From: Candidatus Altarchaeum sp. CG2_30_32_3053
GTDB lineage: Archaea; Altiarchaeota; Altiarchaeia; Altiarchaeales; Altiarchaeaceae
Assembly (NCBI GenBank): GCA_001873845.1
Contig: MNZY01000215.1
Coordinates: 1-16,156 of the forward strand
Reading direction: 5' to 3'
Length of the DNA stretch: 16,156 nucleotides
The first letter of the stretch is position 1. Each line of letters starts with the position of its first letter. The position numbers and the translations under genes are program-made. The notes under the pieces were generated by a model. That model ran no database searches. It saw only the letters and a list, made by a program, of their open reading frames with translations, and had not been told where the DNA came from. This document shows, piece by piece, positions 6,535-14,058 of this stretch.

Positions 6535-8646
6535 TTAAGTAACAATTTTATCAATTAAAGCAAATACATCAAGTAAATTTATATCGCCGCTTCCAACAAA
6601 TTTATAATATTCTTGGGTGTGAATTAATTGACTTCTCTCTCCACTTAAATATTCAAGCATTTCAACCGTATCAAAGATATCATACCTTGACAAGGTTACA
6701 CACTCTTTATTAGAAATATTATAATTTTCCGCTCTGTCATACGCTTCAACCCAAAAACAATAAGTATGTCCAGGAGTTCCATAAAATGTCCTGTTCATAA
6801 ATTCCTTTATTTCTTCTTTTTTGTCAATTACATAAGTTAAATTATAAATTCCAAAGACAGTATCTGTATCATAGTAATAAATTTTATATTTTTTCAGTCC
6901 AGATGCATTAATTCCTGCGTCAGAAGCATTCCACAAAACAAGTGCCGTATTTTCGGTTATATTTTGCAGAGGAAGTAAATTTACTCCAGGTGGTTTTGTA
7001 TCAGTCTTGTTAGAAATCGTAAAATTTAGCGAATAATTAGTATAAACACCATTAACTAAAATTTTTACATTCCAGTTTCCAGTTACAGAAGAATTTATTT
7101 TAAAACTTACATTAACCGTATCAATATTCCAGTTCCAAGAGTTGTAGATGTTATGAGACATATTTTTTGTTATAATTACAGATACATTTTTATAAGACAA
7201 TATATTAGTCCCGTTTAAATTTTTTATAAATTCAAAGGTTATGTTATCATTAGTATTTCCCATTATTTTTGCCCATATATATACATTATTATCATTTAAT
7301 GTGAAATAGTCCGTCGGAAATATAAATATTTGCGGGTCATTTTCAGGCCAACCTGTGTAAACATCAAGAAATTTGCATGTTACCGGCTTAACAATGTCGT
7401 TATCCAAAACCCGGTTTGTTAAATTTAAGCCCTTCGGAATTTGTGAAACAGATAATGAAATATTATCTTGATTTAATGCCCAGTTCATGGAAATTCCTCC
7501 GTCTACATCTGTCCAATTTCCACTTTCATTATAAACATTTAAACTAACCATCGGAGCGTGCTTACTTATCTGATTATCAGAAAAACTTTCATCAATTTTC
7601 CATATAAGCAATGCATTATTTGGATAAGAATTTGGAAGATTTGCATCATAGCCTATCTTCTTTCGCATTTCAATAAGATAATACTGCCACGAGTCAGGAT
7701 TACCCCCTATAATTTTAATAATTGTATCATTATTTTCAGCAGGAAAAATTGTTATGTTTTTTGTTTCATTATAAACCACGAGCTCATCAACAAAATTTAA
7801 TTTTGATTTGCTAAATGCCCCCGGATGCGCATTAAACCAGCCGCCTGAATCCATCAGTTCATAATCATCGACAACACTGCTTCCGTTATTTGTATCATAC
7901 AAGTCGGGAAGTCCTAGGTCATGGCCAAATTCGTGTGCATAAACGCCAAAAGGGTCTGTTTCTGAAACGGTTAATGCATAATCAACATATTCGCAAACAA
8001 CACCGTCTGAATAAATTATGCAATTATCATCTGTTTCAACTCCAATATAAGGAAACATCATTGACCAGATACAATCCTTACATCCTTCATCATTTGCCTG
8101 GTCATTTCCGGCGTGAATTATAATCAGATGGTCGTATTTTGAGAAATTTGTGCTTAAGTCAACTGCCTTTACTGTATCTTTTCCGAGTTGGTTGGATATG
8201 ACATTTAATTTATCAATTCGCCCATATATCGTATTTCCAAATCCGCCGTCAGCACCATAAAAAGCCATTGGTTTTGGTAATGCAATCCAATCATTTATCT
8301 CATAAGTTAAATTTAATTTCCCGTAAGAAACATTGTAATAATATTCAGTTAAATTTTTAAGAGTCTTGTTTAAATCACCCAATGTTGTTGAATTTTTGAC
8401 ATCTGAAAACATTACAGGAATTACCAGAATTTTTTGGTTTCCGGTTGTGTTTTTTTGCCAACTTTCTTTGCCATAGTCAGGATATTCAGGGGATAAAACA
8501 ATTTCGGGAATATTTTTAATGTTTGATGCGTAGAAAAATGGTTCCAGCTGTCCGTTTTGTGTTGTTGCAGATGATGTACTTGCACAACCAAATACAATTA
8601 ACACGACAATAGCGACGATACATATATCTTTACATGATCCACCCAT
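6535..8646 (-). CDS. secreted M6-family metalloprotease with C-terminal accessory domains
   Basis: This 703-residue protein starts with a signal sequence (DICIVAIVVLIVFGCASTSSA). Its Cys21 in a lipobox-like setting suggests lipid anchoring, followed by a Thr/Ser-rich linker. The catalytic region has ILVIPVMFSDVKN (about 73-85), the zinc motif HEFGHDLGLPD (238-248) and the LMDSGGW turn (264-270), as in immune inhibitor A-like M6 peptidases. The later part is rich in N-x-S/T sequons, which suits an extracellular archaeal glycoprotein. A fibronectin type III-like stretch (ITENTALVLWNASDAG... YKIYYYD) follows. The last 55 residues end in GSGDINLLDVFALIDKIV, resembling one half of a dockerin. Likely role: extracellular proteolysis for nutrition or surface processing. 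The M6 call is firm; the C-terminal domains are tentative. Confidence 0.85.
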   Translation of the reverse strand: MGGSCKDICIVAIVVLIVFGCASTSSATTQNGQLEPFFYASNIKNIPEIVLSPEYPDYGKESWQKNTTGNQKILVIPVMFSDVKNSTTLGDLNKTLKNLTEYYYNVSYGKLNLTYEINDWIALPKPMAFYGADGGFGNTIYGRIDKLNVISNQLGKDTVKAVDLSTNFSKYDHLIIIHAGNDQANDEGCKDCIWSMMFPYIGVETDDNCIIYSDGVVCEYVDYALTVSETDPFGVYAHEFGHDLGLPDLYDTNNGSSVVDDYELMDSGGWFNAHPGAFSKSKLNFVDELVVYNETKNITIFPAENNDTIIKIIGGNPDSWQYYLIEMRKKIGYDANLPNSYPNNALLIWKIDESFSDNQISKHAPMVSLNVYNESGNWTDVDGGISMNWALNQDNISLSVSQIPKGLNLTNRVLDNDIVKPVTCKFLDVYTGWPENDPQIFIFPTDYFTLNDNNVYIWAKIMGNTNDNITFEFIKNLNGTNILSYKNVSVIITKNMSHNIYNSWNWNIDTVNVSFKINSSVTGNWNVKILVNGVYTNYSLNFTISNKTDTKPPGVNLLPLQNITENTALVLWNASDAGINASGLKKYKIYYYDTDTVFGIYNLTYVIDKKEEIKEFMNRTFYGTPGHTYCFWVEAYDRAENYNISNKECVTLSRYDIFDTVEMLEYLSGERSQLIHTQEYYKFVGSGDINLLDVFALIDKIVT

Positions 8647-8991
8647 ACTAAATTTTAATATGAAATTTTATTTTTGTTACTTGCCCCTTGATCTCAATTA
8701 ATTTTATGATGTGTTATATACAATCTCCAAAACCATAAATATTTTTGTATTTTTACCCATAATAAATTTATTGCTGACCCACTAAAATTGGGATAATTAG
8801 ATAATTATATATTTGTTTTTTTTACTAATATTTCATATTTCTAAATATTTCTAATATTTTCCAATAAATTATAGTCAGTATACTAATTTTTTACACTACT
8901 GAAGGGGACTAATGGACTAATGAATCATATATCTTGTGTCCAATCTTGCCAGATTCAGTATAATAAAAAATGACAAAGCGAAATTACCCAC
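8647..8991. other. non-coding intergenic region upstream of the protease gene
   Basis: These 345 bases lie between mptE and the protease gene, both on the minus strand. I see no convincing ORF, tRNA or long hairpin. There is a small direct repeat of ggactaat at about 8906-8921 and several attctaa-like repeats around 8830-8865. The part nearest the protease holds a candidate TATA element. The length suits an independent promoter for the protease gene. Confidence 0.6.
8712..8727 (-). promoter_or_regulatory. candidate TATA box for the M6 protease gene
   Basis: On the minus strand the sequence gattgtatataacaca contains a TATATAA-like core about 65-80 bases before the ATG at 8646. This would put transcription start near 8690 and leave a 5' leader of about 40 bases, unlike the leaderless arrangement suggested for most genes here. 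The AT-rich setting makes the match only suggestive. Confidence 0.3.
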
Positions 8992-9729
8992 TTAACACAC
9001 AGAACACCCCGGGGCCAATCTTTTTATCTTTAAGTGTCCGTTCTTTGTCCAATCACAGACATTTATTTTTGACTGCGCGCATTTTTCCTCAATCAAAATT
9101 TTCCCAATCTTTAATTTCTTTAATTTAAATCTATATCTTTCTCCTGAAATTTTCTTTGAATATTTCCCGATTTTGCTTCCGAAATCCATTCCTACAAGAA
9201 TTACAACCTTTGGTTTAAACTTCAATGCGAAAAATAAAGCCCTATCACCGTCGGTAAATCCGCCGAAATTATGTAAATTTTTTAGTTTTAAATTTGTCTG
9301 TGTCGTCAGAATTAAATTTTTAAATTTCGGAACGTATGTTTTGATTGCTTCAATATTGTCTCCGTGAGCGTGAACAACCAGGATTGTTCCTTTTTCATTT
9401 GCTTCCTTTATCGCATCAATGTCGCCATCTAAATCACTTACAATAAAGTCAGGGATAATTTTTTGCTCAATCATTGCCTTTGCTGCACCGTCGGCACAAA
9501 TTTTAACAAATCCGGAAAAATTTTTTAATTTCATCAGTCGTTCCAAGTCCAACATCAATGAAGGTCCTGCTCCAAAAATTATTATATTTTTGCCGGCAAT
9601 TTTTTCCTTAATATATTTTAAATTTATCACTTCATCTGTCTGACAGGATATTTCTGACAAAATTTTCGCTGACTTCACATCCTTTTTCTCGTCTAAATTT
9701 AAAATTTGAATAATATCTTTATAAAGCAT
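8992..9729 (-). CDS. mptE: 6-hydroxymethyl-7,8-dihydropterin pyrophosphokinase, archaeal (MptE)
   Basis: MptE transfers a diphosphate from ATP to 6-hydroxymethyl-7,8-dihydropterin, feeding tetrahydromethanopterin (or folate) synthesis in archaea; it is unrelated in fold to bacterial FolK. This 245-residue protein carries the DUF115-type signatures: NIIIFGAGPSL, CADGAAKAM, PDFIVSDLDGD, VVHAHGDN, GGFTDGDRALFFAL and ILVGMDFG. The frame extends to a TTG at 9756, but the nine extra residues are not needed, so I choose the ATG at 9729. leuD starts 58 bases away on the other strand, so the two genes share a divergent promoter region. The C-terminus (RLAPGCSVC) ends in two Cys, a small oddity. This gene is the strongest hint of a methanopterin-using archaeon. 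Confidence 0.88.
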   Translation of the reverse strand: MLYKDIIQILNLDEKKDVKSAKILSEISCQTDEVINLKYIKEKIAGKNIIIFGAGPSLMLDLERLMKLKNFSGFVKICADGAAKAMIEQKIIPDFIVSDLDGDIDAIKEANEKGTILVVHAHGDNIEAIKTYVPKFKNLILTTQTNLKLKNLHNFGGFTDGDRALFFALKFKPKVVILVGMDFGSKIGKYSKKISGERYRFKLKKLKIGKILIEEKCAQSKINVCDWTKNGHLKIKRLAPGCSVC

Positions 9730-9787
9730 TTTTCTAAAATTGTAATTGTTATTCAATTTATTTTTAATTCAATTAAATTCAATTAAA

Positions 9788-10312
9788 ATGAAAATTTCAG
9801 GCGGTGTCTGGAAATTTGCAGACAATGTAGATACAGACCAGATAATTCCGGCAGAATATTTGATTACTGCTGACAGAAAGGAATTGGCAAAGCATTCGTT
9901 TAAAAAAATAAGGCCAGAATTTGCAAAGGAAGTAAAGGAAGGTGACATTATTGTTGCGGGAAAAAATTTCGGATGCGGAAGCAGTAGGGAACATGCTCCG
10001 TCGTGCTTATTGGGAAACGGAATAAAAACAGTAATTGCTAAGTCGTTTGCCAGGATATTTTACAGAAATTCAATAAATCTGGGGTTACGGCTTATAGAGT
10101 GCGAAATTGAAGAAAACGAAATAAATGATAAAGATGCCCTTGAGATTGATTTTGACAATGGAGAGATAAAAAATCTGTGCAATAACAAAATTTTTAAATT
10201 TAAGAAGATGCCTAAATTTTTTGAGGACCTGACTGAAATCGGTTTAATAGACTACACAAAGAGAAAGATTTCTGAAAGGAGAGCGAATGAAGAAAAAATG
10301 AAGAAAAAATGA
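9788..10312 (+). CDS. leuD: 3-isopropylmalate / homoaconitate dehydratase small subunit
   Basis: This is the small (swivel) subunit of an aconitase-family hydro-lyase. It isomerises 2-isopropylmalate in leucine synthesis, or homocitrate-type acids in coenzyme B synthesis, together with a large Fe-S subunit that is not in this window. From the ATG at 9788 it has 174 residues: GGVWKFADNVDTDQIIPAEYLITAD (5-29), the FGCGSSREHAP motif, KSFARIFYRNSINLGL, and a typical end (EDLTEIGLIDY) followed by a charged tail. The loop after IPAE reads YLIT; as I recall, this loop (YLRT or YLVY/M in studied archaeal subunits) sets substrate choice, so leuD versus hacB is open. The frame continues upstream to 9746, but that extension is not conserved. 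The stop codon lies in an 11-bp tandem repeat. Confidence 0.85.
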   Translation: MKISGGVWKFADNVDTDQIIPAEYLITADRKELAKHSFKKIRPEFAKEVKEGDIIVAGKNFGCGSSREHAPSCLLGNGIKTVIAKSFARIFYRNSINLGLRLIECEIEENEINDKDALEIDFDNGEIKNLCNNKIFKFKKMPKFFEDLTEIGLIDYTKRKISERRANEEKMKKK

Positions 10313-10337
10313 AGAAAGAATGAAGAAAAAATGAAGG
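10287..10337. repeat. 11-bp tandem repeat spanning the leuD stop and the mtnA start
   Basis: The unit atgaagaaaaa recurs at 10287, 10298, 10309 (one base changed) and 10320, and a fifth, diverging copy at 10331 supplies the ATGAAG that begins mtnA. The first copies encode the charged EKMKKK tail of LeuD and its TGA. Because the period is 11, each copy offers an ATG in a different frame, so copy-number changes alter the LeuD tail and the gap to mtnA without damaging either core domain. Confidence 0.9.
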
Positions 10338-11419
10338 TAAAAATCAATAACAGAACTGAAAATTACAGATGTGTCTGGTTTGAACCCGAATCAGGAATTA
10401 TTAAGATAATCAACCAAAATAAACTGCCTCACAAATTTGAAATTGCTGAATTAAAAACATATATGGAGGCAGCAGATGCAATAAAGACGATGGCTGTTCG
10501 CGGGGCTCCAGCAATTGGCGTTACTGCTGGTTTTGGTATTGCTCAGGCATGCGTGCAGGCGCCAAAACAAAATTTTACTGATTGTCTGGGAAAAGCAGTA
10601 GAGACATTGAAGTCAACGAGGCCAACTGCTGTTAATTTGTTTCATGTAATTGGCGGACTTTTAAATAAAATTAATGACATGGGTGCAATTGAAGACAAGG
10701 AAAAAGCAATTGAAATAGCTGTTTTTGAATCACAAAAGACAGCAAACGAAACTATTGATGCCTGCAAAAAAATCGGCGAATTTGGAAACGGACTGTTCAA
10801 AAATAAGTATAAAATTTTAACCCATTGCAATGCAGGAGCGCTTGCCTGTGTTGACTTTGGAACAGCACTTTCCCCGATGAGAATTGCAAAGTATGCAGGA
10901 AAAGAAATATTTGTCTTTGTTGATGAAACGAGACCAAGATTGCAGGGTGCAAAACTTACGGCATGGGAACTTTTAAACGAAGGAATTGAACATAAAATCA
11001 TTGCGGATAACGCGAGCGGTTATTTTATGCAAAAAGGTGAAATTGATTTATGCATTGTCGGAGCAGACAGGATAACTGCAAACGGCGATGTCGCAAACAA
11101 GATAGGAACTTATGAGAAAGCGGTTTTAGCAAAGGAAAATAGCATTCCGTTTTATGTTGCCGCACCGGTTAGCACAATTGATTTTAACATTCAAAACAGC
11201 AACCAAATTCCAATTGAAGAAAGAAGTGAAGATGATGTCTTGACAGTAAAAGATAACAAAAAAGATATAAGAATTGCTCCTGTTGGTTCGCATGCATTAA
11301 ATCCTGCATTTGATGTCACTCCTGCAAAATATATAACAGGAATCATAACAGAAATCGGGATTTTCAGGCCGGAAGAAATACATAAATTAACAAATGCTGG
11401 ACAAAATAAAAATGTCTGA
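10331..11419 (+). CDS. mtnA: S-methyl-5-thioribose-1-phosphate isomerase (MtnA)
   Basis: MtnA turns methylthioribose 1-phosphate into methylthioribulose 1-phosphate in the salvage of methylthioadenosine. The 362-residue protein belongs to the eIF2B-like isomerase family and shows its markers: VRGAPAIG (56-63), THCNAGALA with catalytic Cys166 (164-172), VDETRPRLQGAKLTAWEL (197-214), and VGADRITANGDVANKIGTY with the catalytic Asp246 (243-261). The relatives eIF2B-alpha and ribose-1,5-bisphosphate isomerase lack this complete set, so MtnA is the better call. The ATG lies in the last copy of an 11-bp repeat. The gene overlaps the following aldolase by a few bases, so the two are almost certainly co-translated, and this supports a role in a thio-sugar pathway. 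Confidence 0.88.
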   Translation: MKVKINNRTENYRCVWFEPESGIIKIINQNKLPHKFEIAELKTYMEAADAIKTMAVRGAPAIGVTAGFGIAQACVQAPKQNFTDCLGKAVETLKSTRPTAVNLFHVIGGLLNKINDMGAIEDKEKAIEIAVFESQKTANETIDACKKIGEFGNGLFKNKYKILTHCNAGALACVDFGTALSPMRIAKYAGKEIFVFVDETRPRLQGAKLTAWELLNEGIEHKIIADNASGYFMQKGEIDLCIVGADRITANGDVANKIGTYEKAVLAKENSIPFYVAAPVSTIDFNIQNSNQIPIEERSEDDVLTVKDNKKDIRIAPVGSHALNPAFDVTPAKYITGIITEIGIFRPEEIHKLTNAGQNKNV

Positions 11420-12020
11420 AAAATATTCTGGGGTGAAATTTAAAACAATTTTTAGAGAAAAAAGCAAAATAAAACATAAGGGAATTGAGAAATTAAGGCA
11501 TTGGGGGAGAAAATTTACGGAGTTGGATCTGGCGCCGAAAATTGAAGGCGGCTTTGCGGGAAATTTAAGCTTCAGAACGCACCGTGGATTTATTATCACT
11601 GCGTCCGTGGCAAATTTATCCGGACTTAATGATGATGACCTTGTTGAAGTGACAGATGCCGATGTCTGTTTAAAACATGTCTTTGTTTGCGGCTTAAAAG
11701 AACCATCATCCGAATCATTCCTGCATCACGCGATTTATGTTAGGCGAGCTGACATTAATGCGGTTTTTCACGGACACGACAAATTAACATTAAAATTTAA
11801 TGACCTGCTAAATTTTCCCGTGACTGAAAAGGAACAACCTTATGGCTCAGCAGAGTTAGTTAATGATGTGGTTAAAATTTTAGATAAATGCAAGGACTAC
11901 TATTACATTTTAATCAAAAATCATGGGTTTATTTCACTCGGAAAAACAATGGATGAAGCAGGCAATGAGGCAATTTCACAACACAAAAGGGCGATTGAAC
12001 TAAACAAACAGGCAAAATAA
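11412..12020 (+). CDS. class II aldolase / adducin family protein (FucA- or MtnB-like)
   Basis: This protein has the zinc aldolase layout of L-fuculose-1-phosphate aldolase. It has GGFAGNLSFR (46-55), the catalytic Glu in EPSSESFLHHAIY (E101), the zinc pair in FHGHDK (H120, H122) and the third His in IKNHGFISLG (H171). Family enzymes cleave or dehydrate phosphorylated sugars through a zinc enediolate. Directly behind mtnA, the likeliest substrates are methylthioribulose 1-phosphate or a related deoxysugar phosphate, giving DHAP and an aldehyde (DHAP shunt); an MtnB-type dehydratase is the alternative. In methanogens a FucA homologue can also make lactaldehyde for F420. I use the ATG at 11412 (202 residues), which overlaps the mtnA stop by 8 bases; an ATG at 11394 in the same frame is also possible. 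Confidence 0.83.
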   Translation: MSEKYSGVKFKTIFREKSKIKHKGIEKLRHWGRKFTELDLAPKIEGGFAGNLSFRTHRGFIITASVANLSGLNDDDLVEVTDADVCLKHVFVCGLKEPSSESFLHHAIYVRRADINAVFHGHDKLTLKFNDLLNFPVTEKEQPYGSAELVNDVVKILDKCKDYYYILIKNHGFISLGKTMDEAGNEAISQHKRAIELNKQAK

Positions 12021-12225
12021 AGCCGCAAAAAACAAATAAAATACAGGAAAATAAAAAATATGTGCAATCTTATAAAAAACATATAAATGATGGCTTTACC
12101 TATAAATATTAATGATTTGATAACCGGGCAGACCGTTGAATGGGAACGCATTGAGTTCAAAGAAGGTTGGAACCCGGAAGAGGTTATACTCACCATTTGT
12201 GCGTTTGCTAATGATATAAACAACT

Positions 12226-12231
12226 GGGGGG
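12226..12231 (+). other. G6 homopolymer at the frameshift site
   Basis: The tract tggggggagg holds six consecutive G in DNA that is otherwise AT-rich. With seven G the AlbA_2 gene would read through as NNWGGGYIIIGI; with six it stops at 12240. Such tracts are classic sites of slippage, and also of sequencing error, so raw-read support for the count matters. Confidence 0.75.
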
Positions 12232-13354
12232 AGGATACATAATCATTGGAATAAAAGAATATAAAGGACGACCTGTTTTACCTCCAAAAGAGTTAGCACC
12301 TGAAACAATTGATAATATCCAAAAGGACTTACTGAATCTTTGTAATCGTTTAAAACCGCATTTTTTTCCTATTGCCGAACCAGTATCATTTCGGGGAAAG
12401 CATGTTTTAATAATATGGGTTTTTGGAGGGCAGAACAGACCATATCGGGCGCCGATATCGCTTGGCAAAAAGCAAGAGAAAGAGTATGTTTATTATATCA
12501 GAAGATTTTCAAATACAATTAAAGCACACTTTGAAGATGAAAAAGAACTCCTGTCATTAGCAGGAACGATTCCCTATGATGATCGCATATGTCATTTAGC
12601 AGATGTCGCAGATTTAAAACTTCCACTGATACGCTCTTTTTTAAAAGAAGCTGAAAGCGATTTATATATTTCTGCGAATATGGATTTTGAACAATTATGC
12701 TGGCAGATGAGAATTGTTGACGGAACGGCCGAATATGTGAAACCACGGAATGTTGGAATACTCTTTTTTAATGACCTGCCGCAAAATTTTATCCATCTTT
12801 CACAGATTGAAATTGTCCAGTTTATATCAACTCCTGGAGGTGATAAAATGAGCGAAAAAATTTTTCAGGGACCAATACATCAACAAATTAAAGATGCTTT
12901 GAATTATATAAAAAATGTTATCCTCAAGGAACATATTCGTAAAGTTCCAGATCAGGCAGAATCCATCCGGTTTTATAACTATCCTTATATCTCTCTAAAA
13001 GAGTGTATTGTTAATGCAATATATCATAGAAGTTATGAAATTAGAGAGCTGGTAGAAATACGCATTCATCCGGATAAAATTGAGATTCTTATCTTCCCGG
13101 GACCTGACAGGTCAATAAAACAATCAGACATAGATAAGGGAATATTGGTTGCTAGAAGATATCGTAATCGCAGAATCGGTGAATTTTTAAAAGAACTGAA
13201 ACTTACTGAAGGGCGATGTACGGGCATTCCAAAAATAAGAATAGCAATGAAAAATAATGGCTCACCAGAACCTGTCTTTGAAACCGATGACGAGCGAAGT
13301 TATTTTTTAACTACCTTAATGATTCATCCAGAAGCAAGGGCACGTGAGCAAGTA

Positions 13355-13810
13355 AGTCTACAAGAAAGTCCACAAGTAATTCCGCAAGTAACTCCACAAG
13401 TAACTCCACAAGAAAGTCCACAAGAAAGTCCACAAGTAACTCCACAAGAAAGTCCACAAGTAACTCCACAACTAACTCCACAACTAACTCCACAAGAAAG
13501 TCCACAAGTAACTCCACAAGAAAGTCCACAAGTAACTCCACAAGTAACTCCACAAGTAACTCCACAACTAACTCCACAAGAAAGTCCGCAAGTAACTCTA
13601 CAAGAAAGTCCACAACTAACTCCACAAGTAACTACACAACTAACTCCACAAGTAACTCCACAAGAAAGTCCGCAAGTAACTCCACAACTAACTCCGCAAG
13701 AAAGTCCGCAAGTAACTCCACAAGTAACTCCGCAAGAAAGTCCGCAAGTAACTCCACAAATAACTCCGCAAGAAAGTCCACAACTAACTCCACAACTAAC
13801 TCTCCAAGTA
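13355..13810 (+). repeat. 12-bp minisatellite, 38 tandem units, in the AlbA_2 regulator linker
   Basis: The 456 bases are 38 in-frame units of 12 bp, mainly actccacaagta-like (TPQV), agtccacaagaa-like (SPQE followed by V or L shifts) and actccacaacta (TPQL). Single substitutions (ccg for cca, cta for cca, ata for gta) mark individual units. The protein linker is Pro/Gln rich and probably extended. Short TPQV linkers are seen in this protein family; 38 copies is an unusually long version. A reverse-strand open frame here is an artefact of the repeat. Confidence 0.95.
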
Positions 13811-14058
13811 ATTCAGATTCTCGTGTTTTGTAAAATGCCGCGAAAAAAACAGGAAGTATTAGATTTCATAGGATTATCTCATGACTATAAAAATTACAAA
13901 AGACACATACTTCCTCTAGTCAAAAAAGGATTTTTATCAATGACACATCCTGAAAACCCAAGACATCGGAATCAAAAATATCAAACCACCAGAGGAGATT
14001 TAAAAATTATGGATAAAGTGACTAATAAGCAACACAAAAAAATAATGCAAAGACCAAA

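Noticed and set aside
9746..9787. Longer LeuD start upstream of 9788
   Set aside because: The 14 extra residues are not conserved and would run into the mptE promoter region; the domain begins at the 9788 ATG.
12220..12245. Programmed ribosomal frameshift in the AlbA_2 gene
   Set aside because: A G-run lies at the site, but I see no stimulatory hairpin and such genes normally need no shift. A slipped tract is the simpler reading, though it is not excluded.
13311..13625. Long open frame on the minus strand rich in Leu, Val and Asp
   Set aside because: It is the reverse complement of the 12-bp minisatellite, which lacks stops in several frames. It has no start context or family match.
13355..13810. 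CRISPR array
   Set aside because: Units are contiguous 12-mers with no unique spacers, and they are in frame within a protein.
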